A stretch of DNA of 64,000 bases from Mobilitalea torta (GCF_050433395.1 NZ_JBNPXH010000016.1:1-64000); one strand, 5' to 3'; counted from the first letter of the stretch, positions 45,963 to 53,938 are shown. Numbers and translations: made by a program. Notes: a model not told the origin generated them from the sequence alone.

Positions 45963-46110
45963 CAAGAACAATATCAAGGTATCTTATAATAACCCGGCAT
46001 TCCTGGATGAGGTTGTGAAGAGGCTACAGCCAGTTAAGAGGGTAAAGGTTTCCGAAAGGGAGCATAATGGTTTTAAGAAGGCCTACATTGAGTTGAAAGC
46101 TAAAAAGTAA
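45955..46110 (+). CDS. Small hypothetical protein with non-canonical start
   Basis: A 51-codon frame (IADKNNIKVSYNNPAFLDEV then VKRLQPVKRVKVSEREHNGF) overlaps the end of the zinc-ribbon gene. No ATG, GTG or TTG is available upstream: the frame is open only from 45937. GGAAGGGAG lies 9 bp before ATA at 45955, so translation may begin at AUA (or at CTG 45946). The composition looks protein-like, but the start is uncertain. Confidence 0.45.
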   Translation: MADKNNIKVSYNNPAFLDEVVKRLQPVKRVKVSEREHNGFKKAYIELKAKK

Positions 46111-46211
46111 CCTCCACTTTCCTTCACGAAAAGGATACTCTAACCCCGGTTTTATAGCACGATATTGACATGTAGAAATAGCTGTAAAGCCGGGCATCTA
46201 AAGAAAATCTA

Positions 46212-46352
46212 TTGCGATACCCTGGCATAGGTGGTATAATAAGCTTAGAATAAATGAATAGATAGTACCTCCAGCCGATGCGCTGGAAGTCTTATTACAA
46301 GACGTGGGAATGATCAGGAGTTAAGCTCCGGTTGTTCCTGCGTCTTTTTCGT
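46212..46352 (+). ncRNA. Promoter plus short terminated transcript (sRNA or attenuator leader)
   Basis: TTGCGA (46212-46217), 17 bp, TATAAT (46235-46240) should start RNA near 46247. It meets a CCAGC/GCTGG hairpin at about 46273-46288 and then a stepped stem (AAGACG ... CGTCTT with inner GGAG/CTCC) ending in TTTTTCG at about 46352. The DUF4417 gene lies downstream, so this is either a roughly 100-nt RNA or a leader with an attenuator. The opposite strand has no toxin-like frame here. Confidence 0.5.
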
Positions 46353-46469
46353 TTATTCGAATCCTCCTTTCCTGTTTTGTCATAGATGCTCCAGGCTCCT
46401 GAGCATGAGGTTAAAAGGCTCTTACTCATAAGAAGGGAAGAGGATTTGTTTGAAGGGAGGAATACCGGG

Positions 46470-47090
46470 ATGTTTCAAAGGGATTCAGAAAACTGGAATA
46501 AACTTAATTTCACGGGTGCCGGGGAATATGGCTTTCCCATGCTGCGTCCGGAGAAATTAGAGACTAATGCATTCATACCGTTCAATTATGCAAAGAGCTG
46601 TCGGGATCCCGAAGGAAAGGGAATTCATTTCTTCCTGCATGATTACCAGTTCCATAGATTATGGGATATGCCGGACCGATACATACCCATGTTCAAGCGC
46701 TTTGAATGTATCTGTACACCGGATTACAGCCTGTACATGGATATGCCGAAGGCAATGCAGATATATAACCACTACAAGAAACAATGGATAGGAGCCTACT
46801 GCCAGGCCTTCGGCATTACGGTGATCCCTACCGTGTCCTGGAGTGACGAGAGCAGCTATTCCTGGTGTTTTGATGGAATACCGTCCGGATGTACGGTAGC
46901 CGTCAGTAGTGTTGGATGTATGAAGAACAAAGATGATACGGAACGGTTTATACGGGGGTATATCGAGATGATGAGAAAGCTTACACCAGAAAAGGTAGTA
47001 TTCCATGGAACGGTTCCGGCGGATGTTACAGGTGAAATAGTAACAATCAGCAGTTTTCAAGAGAAGTTTGTGAGAAAGGAAGGCGAATAG
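46470..47090 (+). CDS. DUF4417-domain phage protein
   Basis: 206 residues from the ATG at 46470, behind GGGAGG at 9 bp; the frame is open to 46386 but without a ribosome site. Family marks: WNKLNFTGAGEYGFPMLRPE, FIPFNYAKSC, GIHFFLHDYQFHRLWDMPDR, VIPTVSWSDESSYSWCFDGI, and KVVFHGT. DUF4417 proteins occur widely in Firmicute phages and elements; a nuclease-like or radical enzyme role is not shown. The next gene follows one base after its stop. Confidence 0.82.
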   Translation: MFQRDSENWNKLNFTGAGEYGFPMLRPEKLETNAFIPFNYAKSCRDPEGKGIHFFLHDYQFHRLWDMPDRYIPMFKRFECICTPDYSLYMDMPKAMQIYNHYKKQWIGAYCQAFGITVIPTVSWSDESSYSWCFDGIPSGCTVAVSSVGCMKNKDDTERFIRGYIEMMRKLTPEKVVFHGTVPADVTGEIVTISSFQEKFVRKEGE

Positions 47091-47091
47091 G

Positions 47092-47445
47092 ATGGGAGGA
47101 AGGGGGAGCAGCAGCGGGAAGAGCAGTACAACGGGCGGTGTAGGCGGTTCCGCTCCGGCTTCATCAGGGAAAAGAGCGGGATCAAGCCGTTCCTCCGCTG
47201 GTGTAGGTGGCGGAGGAAGCACACAAAAACCATATACTCCACCAAAAACACCGGTCAAGAAGATGAGTGATAAGCAATTACGCTCAGAGCTTGAAAAAGC
47301 AGCAGGGCATTTTTATGCCAGCGGCAAAAGCGGTATAAGCTTTGGTGGACGGGATCCCTACCAGGCAGCTAAGACCCTGGCGAATCAAAAGATGAGCAGG
47401 GCAAAGATGGAGAAGGATTATAAGTCAATACTAAAAAGAATTTAA
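47092..47445 (+). CDS. Gly/Ser-rich phage protein
   Basis: 117 residues. The first half is low-complexity Gly/Ser (MGGRGSSSGKSSTTGGVGGS); the second half is a basic helical domain (SDKQLRSELEKAAGHFYASG, YQAAKTLANQKMSRAKMEKD). The MGGRG start recurs in phage proteins encoded next to DUF4417 or head genes. One base separates it from the DUF4417 stop. Function unknown. Confidence 0.72.
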   Translation: MGGRGSSSGKSSTTGGVGGSAPASSGKRAGSSRSSAGVGGGGSTQKPYTPPKTPVKKMSDKQLRSELEKAAGHFYASGKSGISFGGRDPYQAAKTLANQKMSRAKMEKDYKSILKRI

Positions 47446-47460
47446 AGGAGAAGAGAGATT

Positions 47461-48096
47461 ATGAGTAAGAAAGTAAATTTAATCAAGTTATTTGGAGAAT
47501 TCAAGGACCGGTATAACAGCCTGCAGGTGAAGCTGAATGAAATCAGACAGAGCAGCGCATACACCGATACCGGTAAGGAGCAGGCCATTAATAAGCTAAT
47601 GGAGGAATTCAAGCCTACGGTGCAGCTCTATCATGATAAGGCCGTGGAGTATATTGACGGAGGCCTGGCTGCTTTACAGGAGAAATGGAAGGCCAACAGC
47701 GCCGGGAGGCTTTCTGATGCCGGGTATCAGCTGGGCCTTGCCAATGTGCTGAAGATGCTGGAGTCCGGGGCGATCCGTGACAGGGACGATATGCAGAATA
47801 TCATTGATACTTACAGGGATGATTTCAATGCTATGGCCACAATCAAGAACCTGATCTCGAAGCATGACCAGGCTATGGAGTTTGCAGGGCTTATCCCGGC
47901 TGATAACAGGGAGTATAACAAGCGGCTCCTGGGACAGTTGAAGGGGAATGTTGATCTACATATTAATCCCGGAATGTCAGCAGTAGGATCCAGCACCGGA
48001 GATCCCTTCCTGGGTAACAATTCGGTATCATTGGCAATGGACAGCATGGCTGAGTTTGTAAACACCCGACTGAATGATGATTTATCGTTACTATAG
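47461..48096 (+). CDS. Hypothetical helical protein
   Basis: 211 residues, predominantly helical with an N-terminal coiled-coil tendency (LIKLFGEFKDRYNSLQVKLN). The C-terminal 45 residues are Gly/Ser-rich. AAAGGAGAAG precedes the ATG. It resembles in organisation the scaffold or minor structural proteins of phages, but I recognise no family and would not assign a role. Confidence 0.65.
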   Translation: MSKKVNLIKLFGEFKDRYNSLQVKLNEIRQSSAYTDTGKEQAINKLMEEFKPTVQLYHDKAVEYIDGGLAALQEKWKANSAGRLSDAGYQLGLANVLKMLESGAIRDRDDMQNIIDTYRDDFNAMATIKNLISKHDQAMEFAGLIPADNREYNKRLLGQLKGNVDLHINPGMSAVGSSTGDPFLGNNSVSLAMDSMAEFVNTRLNDDLSLL

Positions 48097-48152
48097 CAGT
48101 AATATGGCCCCATATGCTCATAACCGGGTGTATGGGGATTTTCTGATAAGGA

Positions 48153-48392
48153 GTGAGAGCTATTAAGAATATAGATAAGCTGATCAGCCAGGCACGGAAG
48201 CAGCTTGATCCGGGCGGGGTCAGAGGGTTAATGGTAAGTAATCCGTATATAGGGAAGGGCTATGAAGAGCTTCTGGATTATTTAAGTGCTGCCAACTACA
48301 GGGCACCAGGAAAGCCTTCTCACGAATGGGACCAGTTCATGTATGCGCTTATAAGCGCCCCACGGTACGGATCGGGCGATCTGCTGGAATAG
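48153..48392 (+). CDS. Small hypothetical protein, start ambiguous (GTG or ATT)
   Basis: 79 residues if read from GTG 48153. That GTG overlaps the ribosome site AAGGAG (48148-48153) itself. ATT at 48162 has ideal 8-bp spacing and would give KNIDKLISQARKQLDPGGVR after the initiator, so an AUU start is plausible. The middle (YEELLDYLSAANYRAPGKPS) is helical. No family recognised. Confidence 0.6.
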   Translation: MRAIKNIDKLISQARKQLDPGGVRGLMVSNPYIGKGYEELLDYLSAANYRAPGKPSHEWDQFMYALISAPRYGSGDLLE

Positions 48393-48404
48393 GTAGGTGA
48401 TGAT

Positions 48405-48617
48405 ATGGCAGCTAAGATCAGGCTAAAACTGAATACTCCTATGGAGGTAAGGCGAACTCTAGTGAGGGTGTCTAACATGGTCGCTAATGGGGAAATGGAT
48501 GTCAAGTCAGCAAACAGCATCATTCTGGCCTGTAATGCCGTCCTGGGGGCTATCCGGATTGATGAGCAGGAGAAGAAGATTGCAGAGCTGGAGCAGCTGC
48601 TCAGAGAGATGAGATAA
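48405..48617 (+). CDS. Small helical hypothetical protein
   Basis: 70 residues (RLKLNTPMEVRRTLVRVSNM, ANSIILACNAVLGAIRIDEQ, EKKIAELEQLL): an all-helical protein ending in a coiled coil. Similar small proteins in Gram-positive phages sit with terminase or replication genes, but I cannot name it. AGGTAGGTGAT precedes the ATG. Confidence 0.65.
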   Translation: MAAKIRLKLNTPMEVRRTLVRVSNMVANGEMDVKSANSIILACNAVLGAIRIDEQEKKIAELEQLLREMR

Positions 48618-49052
48618 TCACTGATGCCGGCGCCAGCAGTTGCGATATCGCAACTTAATCCTATGCGTATAAGCCATTTTCGCCAGCGAAAATCTACGGA
48701 CTTCGGATCCAGTCGCGCCGGCTGGACTGTTTCATGACAGTGGATCCGTTTGGTGTAGAAAAAGGGAATGATCTTCCGTTTAGACCAATTGGTCACAACG
48801 GAGAAAAAGGCACTACCCGTAAAGCTTTAGCAGAAATCTCTGACCGGTAGTAGCGCCGGCGCTACTCGGGAGCGTGTGCGAAAAGACTAACAGTTACTAA
48901 CCTTGCAAAACTTAACACATAGGGCCTTAGAAATGTTACAAAATGATACAGATACAGCCCTCGTAAATCCTGGTATCGATAGAGTTTTTCGGTTTATGTG
49001 GTGTCTGGTAGTTGTAAACCTGTATCATTAATTTATATAGGGGAGAGGTATT
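48618..49052. other. Palindrome-rich interval in the satellite
   Basis: No recognised gene in 435 bp. It has a cluster of strong dyads: AGTTGCGATATCGCAACT (48638-48655), ATTTTCGCCAGCGAAAAT (48676-48693), GACCAATTGGTC (48783-48794) and AGTAGCGCCGGCGCTACT (48849-48866), plus two GGATCC boxes flanking CCAGTC/GACTG-type repeats. A 38-codon frame (48734-48850, MTVDPFGVEKGNDLPFRPIG) looks protein-like but lacks a ribosome site. Such a cluster could be a packaging, replication or regulatory site. Confidence 0.55.
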
Positions 49053-49943
49053 ATGACCAACGAGGAATTAGTGGATCAGATCCAACACGGGATTGATCCT
49101 GGAAACAATATAGAGCAGCTTTACCAACAGAATTACCGCCTGATCTTCCAGATTGTCCGTAAATATGCCTATAGGGATGAAATGGATGACTTACTCCAGG
49201 AAGCCTATTTTGGGCTGTATGAGGCTGTGAAGCGCTATGAGGACACAGCAGGAGTGAAGTTCATGTCGTATGCTACATACTGGATCAGGCAGGCGGTTCA
49301 GAGATATCTTGAAAACAATGGGCGCTGTATCAGGATCCCTGTAGCCATGCAGGGCAATATCCGGAAATATCACAGGGTAATGGAAGCCTTCCTGCAGGAG
49401 CTGGGGAGGAAACCGGCAGACCGTGAATTATGCTATTACCTCAACATAAGCAAGAAAGCATTGGAAGAGGTCAAGAAAGCCGTCTGTGCTGACCGGATCC
49501 AGAGCCTTGACGAATACCTTCCTGGTACCGAGGAGCTGGAGTTGGGGGACACGGTAAGGGATTACAGCGTTGACCTGGAGAATGACATTGTAGATGGCAT
49601 GATCGAGCGGAGCAAGAGGGCGGAGCTGTGGCAGATCGTGAAGGATAATGTTACCCAGGAGGAGAACACTGTTATTACGGCCAGGTTCCGGAGGGGACTG
49701 ACTTTAGAGCAAACAGGGGGACAGATCGGGAAGTCCAGGGATATGGCCAGGCAGATAGAAGGCAGCGCATTAAGGAAGCTCAGGAGGTCAAGGATAACCA
49801 GGCATCTGGAGGAGAGGTTTGAGGTCAACTATGCCAGGGGGTACCGGGGCAGTATGAGCAGTTTCAGAAATACTGGCACTTCCATAGTGGAGAGCATAGC
49901 GATCAGGAACGAGGAGGACATGAGGAGATATGGCAGTGTATAG
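49053..49943 (+). CDS. Sigma-70-family RNA polymerase sigma factor carried by the satellite
   Basis: 296 residues. Region 2 is well kept (about 28-92: LIFQIVRKYAYRDEMDDLLQ, EAYFGLYEAVKRYEDTAGVK, FMSYATYWIRQAVQRYLENN), then region 3 (FLQELGRKPADRELCYYLNI) and region 4 (ARFRRGLTLEQTGGQIGKSR, ALRKLRRSRITRHL). It is a SigA/SigF-group factor without region 1.1, longer than an ECF factor. GGGGAGAGG precedes the ATG. It could redirect RNA polymerase to element promoters. A sigma factor of this size in so small an element is unusual. The C-terminal 40 residues after region 4 are an extra tail. Confidence 0.88.
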   Translation: MTNEELVDQIQHGIDPGNNIEQLYQQNYRLIFQIVRKYAYRDEMDDLLQEAYFGLYEAVKRYEDTAGVKFMSYATYWIRQAVQRYLENNGRCIRIPVAMQGNIRKYHRVMEAFLQELGRKPADRELCYYLNISKKALEEVKKAVCADRIQSLDEYLPGTEELELGDTVRDYSVDLENDIVDGMIERSKRAELWQIVKDNVTQEENTVITARFRRGLTLEQTGGQIGKSRDMARQIEGSALRKLRRSRITRHLEERFEVNYARGYRGSMSSFRNTGTSIVESIAIRNEEDMRRYGSV

Positions 49944-50106
49944 AAATCATGAGTATTACATAGACAGGACGGCCGGGGAGGCTATCCAGAGGGTGTGCGA
50001 TAACGCACATAGAAAGAAGCAGAACAGGCTCTGGGGTGACCGGCTGACATACCGGATTGGGGAAGTGATGGGGGTGGAGCTATCATTCCTCTTGCATGAA
50101 GAGTGA
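49930..50106 (+). CDS. Small hypothetical protein
   Basis: 58 residues (MAVYRNHEYYIDRTAGEAIQ, RVCDNAHRKKQNRLWGDRLT), basic. It overlaps the sigma-factor stop by 14 bp, with GAGGAG before the ATG, so both are probably cotranslated; it might modulate the sigma factor. No family recognised. Confidence 0.62.
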   Translation: MAVYRNHEYYIDRTAGEAIQRVCDNAHRKKQNRLWGDRLTYRIGEVMGVELSFLLHEE

Positions 50107-50382
50107 ACTGATTAAGTGGTATTATCTTCCGATATGGAGATTCCCATGACGGTATACGGTATTTTGCTGCCCACCATCGACATAATGTTGAACCCTATGC
50201 AGTCAATACCGACACTGGGGTTTTATGCAACAATTCGGATAACATAGCCGTTTACCGGCAGCATATAAATGAATAGTATTCTGACGTCAGATCAGGCACT
50301 TGCTCCGGCAGGTGTCTTTTTGTTGCAGAAAAATGGGACATGGTGTATAATAAAGGAAATTATTGAACAGGGAGGAAGGATT
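50107..50382. other. Gene-free interval before the P63C gene
   Basis: Short open frames are present (for example a 37-codon frame from 50138) but none has a ribosome site or recognisable product. The promoter at 50323-50351 lies at its end. Confidence 0.4.
50323..50351 (+). promoter_or_regulatory. Promoter of the P63C gene
   Basis: TTGCAG, 17 bp, TATAAT. It lies inside the longer open frame that begins at 50269, which is why the protein start is placed at the TTG at 50383 instead. It gives the P63C gene its own promoter, separate from the rest of the element. Confidence 0.8.
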
Positions 50383-51303
50383 TTGAATAATCAATTATTA
50401 AAAGTGACGCACAAAGGCAAGTTAGATATCGGAGAGATAACTGTACCATGTGCAGTACTTGAAGATGGCACAAGAGTCTTAAGTGAAACTAGCATAACCA
50501 AGGCAATACTAAAAACTAGATCTGGGGCGGCGAATAGAAAGAAAATGTCAGAAAAAGTTAGTGTTCAATTGCCAATTTTCTTAGCTTCTGAATCCCTCAA
50601 GCCCTACATATCAGATGATCTTCTTAGTGGAGCTCATATGATAAATTACTTAGATGGCAAGCGTGAAATAAGAGGATATAATGCATTAGTGTTACCAGCA
50701 GTATGTGATGTATGGCTTAAAGCACGAGAAGAGGGGGCTCTAAAGCCTAGTCAATTAGTTAAAGCACAGAGCGCTGAAATATTAATGAGATCATTGGCTA
50801 AGGTCGGGATAATAGCGTTAATCGATGAAGCGACAGGATATCAGGCAGATAGAGAAAAAGAAGCGCTTCAAAAGCTTCTTGCATTATTTGTATCCCAAGA
50901 GTTGTTACCATGGATAAAAACATTTCCAGATGAATTTTATAAAGAGATGTTTAGATTAAAAGGATGGGATTATAAAGGTAGGCTAAAAACGCCATATGCT
51001 GGTAAATTAACAAACTATCTTGTGTATGACAGATTGCCAGAAGAAGTTGTGAAGGAACTTAAAAGGTTAAATCCATATGTGCAGAATAAAAATTATAGGA
51101 AGCATAGACACTTTCAGCATTTAACTGAAGAATACGGTTATATACAGCTAAAATCACAAATCTCGACAAGTATGGCTATGATGCGAGGCTTTGATTCATG
51201 GAATGATTTTGATACGGTATTTAGACGATCATATGGTATTACGGAACCTTTAGAGGATACTAATGAGCAACTTGAAATGAATTTGGACGAATTATTGACA
51301 TGA
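50383..51303 (+). CDS. P63C-domain protein
   Basis: 306 residues from a TTG start at 50383 behind GGGAGGAAGG. The C-terminal P63C domain (about 185-285) shows DEATGYQADREKEALQKLLA, SQELLPWIKTFPDEFYKEMF, RLKGW and the Arg/His-rich NYRKHRHFQHLTEEYGYIQL. The N-terminal part (VPCAVLEDGTRVLSETSITK) looks like a DNA-binding or sensor module. P63C genes are found in phages and mobile elements; their activity is not established. Its own promoter and location beside attR mark it as an accessory gene, possibly expressed in the integrated state. Confidence 0.85.
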   Translation: MNNQLLKVTHKGKLDIGEITVPCAVLEDGTRVLSETSITKAILKTRSGAANRKKMSEKVSVQLPIFLASESLKPYISDDLLSGAHMINYLDGKREIRGYNALVLPAVCDVWLKAREEGALKPSQLVKAQSAEILMRSLAKVGIIALIDEATGYQADREKEALQKLLALFVSQELLPWIKTFPDEFYKEMFRLKGWDYKGRLKTPYAGKLTNYLVYDRLPEEVVKELKRLNPYVQNKNYRKHRHFQHLTEEYGYIQLKSQISTSMAMMRGFDSWNDFDTVFRRSYGITEPLEDTNEQLEMNLDELLT

Positions 51304-51486
51304 TAGATGATTTTTTAGAACGAAACAGGAAAACGGACTTCCAACGGACACAAACCTCAAATGATATAAAATTTTATGATGAATTGGGAAATAATAATTA
51401 AATATGAACTCATGAAGGCCTTGATTTACAAGCCTTTGCGAGATACTATGAAATATGGCAGTATATCGTAAAAAGCTATTTTCAGT

Positions 51487-51555
51487 ATTCGTAATGCGTA
51501 GGTCGAGGGTTCGAGTCCCTTGGGGAGCTGTTATGGAAAGCCTTACAATTCAAGG
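51487..51555 (+). repeat. attR: 69-bp direct repeat
   Basis: Identical to 38676-38744, including 42 bp of the 3' half of tRNA-Thr. There is no 5' half here, so this is an attachment-site remnant and not a second tRNA gene. Confidence 0.95.
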
Positions 51556-51595
51556 CTTTACTTATACAGCGATGTATGGGTAAGCTCTTGCGGGG

Positions 51596-51633
51596 AACGC
51601 CGTGAAGCGATATGCTTCACGGCGTTTCTCGTC
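51596..51633 (+). terminator. Hairpin after attR, probable terminator
   Basis: A 13-bp perfect stem (AACGCCGTGAAGC / GCTTCACGGCGTT, 5-nt loop) is followed by a weak T tract (TCTCGTCTT). It probably insulates the host genes that follow from the tRNA or element transcripts. Confidence 0.7.
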
Positions 51634-51737
51634 TTACGGATATTTATCTTGAAAAAAGTTTTGAAAACGAATATTGTTCAAAAAATACTGTCTATATAAG
51701 TGAGGGCTTCTTATATTTGAGCGAGGGAGGGGATACT

Positions 51738-52292
51738 ATGGAGGATGTTGAAATTATTGATTTATACTGGAGCCGGGATCAATCGGCAGTCAGTGAGAGC
51801 AACGCGAAATACGGGCGGATGCTGAAAGGAATTTCCTTTAGCGTTGTGCAAAACCATGAAGATAGTGATGAATGTGTAAATGACACCTACCTGAAGGCCT
51901 GGAATACCATGCCTCCGCAAAAGCCCAACAGCCTTGCGGCATATTTGGGACGAATCACACGCAATATATCCATCAACTGCTGGTATGCAAGTCATGCGAA
52001 AAAGCGCGGAGGAGTAAATCTGCTTATAACAGAGCTGTCGGAGTGCATTCCATCCGCCTGTTCCGTGGAAAAGGAAATGGAGGCAAATGAGTTGTCGGAA
52101 TTTATAGCGGAGTGGTTATATTCGCTGGCTCAGGACGACCGTGTTTTATTTCTGCGCCGATATTGGTTTGGGCAAAGCCTGAAAAGCCTTGCGAAGGAAT
52201 GCGGCACCACGCCTAACAAGCTGGCCGGCCGGATGCATCGCTTGCGGGAAAAACTGAAGCTGGCTCTTGAGAAGGAGGGTATTTTATTATGA
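51738..52292 (+). CDS. ECF-type RNA polymerase sigma factor
   Basis: 184 residues from the ATG at 51738 behind GCGAGGGAGGGG; the upstream extension lacks a ribosome site. Region 2 (YGRMLKGISFSVVQNHEDSD, ECVNDTYLKAWNTMPPQKPN, LAAYLGRITRNISINCW) and region 4 (QDDRVLFLRRYWFGQSLKSL, AKECGTTPNKLAGRMHRLRE) are typical. It would direct transcription of a small regulon in response to an envelope signal. Its stop overlaps the serpin start by 4 bp, the usual place for the anti-sigma gene. Confidence 0.92.
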   Translation: MEDVEIIDLYWSRDQSAVSESNAKYGRMLKGISFSVVQNHEDSDECVNDTYLKAWNTMPPQKPNSLAAYLGRITRNISINCWYASHAKKRGGVNLLITELSECIPSACSVEKEMEANELSEFIAEWLYSLAQDDRVLFLRRYWFGQSLKSLAKECGTTPNKLAGRMHRLREKLKLALEKEGILL

Positions 52293-53659
52293 AAGCAAAA
52301 AAGCTGTTTGACGCTATTACAGATGTGCCGAATGACCTGATAGAGGAGGCAGGCAGAACAAAGCTTAGGAGGGAATGGAACGCTTGGAAAAGGCCGGTGA
52401 TGATTGCAGCTTGCCTGGCTTTATTTATTGTGGCTGTCTCCATTTTCCCGCGATTCGGCAGAAAAACAGAAGGCGCGCTGCTTGATGTGAAGTTCCCCCA
52501 GGCATATGCTTTTGATGACATCGAAACAAAGCGGGCCATCATAGACAGCAATCCGGTGGAGGAAGGCTTTTTTGAGGTGCTGAATGAATTTTCCTATAAA
52601 ACCTCGGCACAAATCCTTTCGGACAGCAGCGGAAATACGAATTATTCTCCGTTGTCCCTGTATTATGCGTTGGCGATGGCGGCAACGGGGGCAAAAGGGA
52701 AAACGGCGGAGGAGCTGCTTTCCCTGTTAGGGGTGCAGGATCAGGCCATGCTTTCCGTACAGTGCGGAAATCTCTACCGCTGGCTGTATACCGATAACAA
52801 AATAGGGAAGCTGAAAATCGGCAATTCCCTATGGATGGACCAAAGCATCAAATGGGAAAATGACTTTATAAAAAATGCAGCCGAGAATTTCTACGCTCAA
52901 TCCTTCAGCGTGGACTTTTCCGATACGAAAACAGCCCAGTCCATGGGGAAATGGATAGCGGATCAGACGCACGGCGTGCTTAAACCGGAGGTGAAGGTTG
53001 ATCCTGAGCAGGTTCTTTCCATCCTCAATACGGTTTATTTCTATGATGAATGGATCGACCGGTTTGACAAGTCAAAAACGGCGGAGGATATATTCTACCT
53101 GCCGGACTCTGCCGGGGTGAGCTGTGATTTCATGAACCGGAAGTATGCTTCGGCGGGCTTTACAAAAGGGGAGGGGTTCACCCGTTCCGGTCTCAGCTTG
53201 AAAAATGCGGGGCGCATGATTTTTATCCTTCCCGATGAGGGAGTTTCCCCGCGGGAACTGTTATCCTCCCAGGAGAAAATGAGAGAAGCCTTTGAGGAGG
53301 GAGAGGATGGGCATGGAGAGGTCGTGTGGCAAATTCCCAAATTCAGTTTCGGGTCAAAGTTTAATTTGGCGGAGACCCTGCAAAGCTTTGGCGTGAAGGC
53401 AGCCTTTGAGCCGGATGCGGATTTTTCGGGCATTACCCGGCAAATGGCCTTTATAACGAATATCAGCCAGGAAACCCATATCGGCGTTGATGAAAACGGT
53501 GTTGAGGCGGCAGCTTTTACAAGGATTGACTATGTTGGCGCCGCACTGCCCAAGGACAGAGCCGATATGATTTTGAACCGCCCGTTCATTTATGGGATTA
53601 CCGCGTCTGACGGTACACTGTTATTTGTTGGCATATGTGAAAATCCTACTGCAGAATAA
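52289..53659 (+). CDS. Membrane-anchored serpin with anti-sigma-like N-terminus
   Basis: 456 residues. The cytoplasmic N-terminus (KKLFDAITDVPNDLIEEAGR) is of the type that opens Clostridia anti-sigma proteins. A membrane span follows at about 36-52 (MIAACLALFIVAVSIF), then a full serpin fold outside the cell: NTNYSPLSLYYALAMAATGA, SILNTVYFYDEWIDRF, WQIPKFSFGSKFN, the hinge DENGVEAAAFTRI and RPFIYGI near the C-terminus. Serpins trap serine or cysteine proteases by suicide cleavage of the reactive loop. By hinge position the scissile bond should be near the small residues of YVGAALP, suggesting elastase- or subtilisin-like targets. Gene overlap with the ECF factor suggests that protease attack on the serpin releases the sigma factor; that link is my inference. 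Confidence 0.85.
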   Translation: MKAKKLFDAITDVPNDLIEEAGRTKLRREWNAWKRPVMIAACLALFIVAVSIFPRFGRKTEGALLDVKFPQAYAFDDIETKRAIIDSNPVEEGFFEVLNEFSYKTSAQILSDSSGNTNYSPLSLYYALAMAATGAKGKTAEELLSLLGVQDQAMLSVQCGNLYRWLYTDNKIGKLKIGNSLWMDQSIKWENDFIKNAAENFYAQSFSVDFSDTKTAQSMGKWIADQTHGVLKPEVKVDPEQVLSILNTVYFYDEWIDRFDKSKTAEDIFYLPDSAGVSCDFMNRKYASAGFTKGEGFTRSGLSLKNAGRMIFILPDEGVSPRELLSSQEKMREAFEEGEDGHGEVVWQIPKFSFGSKFNLAETLQSFGVKAAFEPDADFSGITRQMAFITNISQETHIGVDENGVEAAAFTRIDYVGAALPKDRADMILNRPFIYGITASDGTLLFVGICENPTAE

Positions 53660-53706
53660 GGCAGCGGAGCCTGTTTGAGTACAGTGAAAGCGAAGCTGAA
53701 CCGCAA

Positions 53707-53743
53707 GGGAGGGCAGCCAGTGTGTTAAGCCGGCTGCCCTCCC
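53707..53743 (+). terminator. Hairpin after the serpin gene
   Basis: A 12-bp perfect GC-rich stem (GGGAGGGCAGCC, 13-nt loop) about 50 bp past the stop. No long T tract follows, so termination may be incomplete. Confidence 0.65.
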
Positions 53744-53938
53744 TGCGTATATCAGGATTATATCTCAAGCTCCATTTTATCCCGTTTCCGCTCCATACCG
53801 GGCGGGTATTGAGTATATTCATACCGCTTACAAGTTATTTCTAAAATCCTCCAGCGTTATGACGATAAACAAATATTGCAAGTTAGCAGAACTTGTTTTA
53901 AAATGATGAATAGTACTATTTGCAGAGGAGAGACGGAC

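Noticed and set aside
46240..46400. Second type I toxin-antitoxin pair
   Set aside because: The strand opposite the short RNA encodes only a 20-residue hydrophilic frame with no membrane segment.
50269..50382. N-terminal extension of the P63C protein
   Set aside because: A near-consensus promoter lies inside this stretch and a good ribosome site precedes the TTG at 50383.
51487..51555. Possible second tRNA gene
   Set aside because: Only the 3' half of tRNA-Thr is present; it is the attR copy of the 69-bp repeat.
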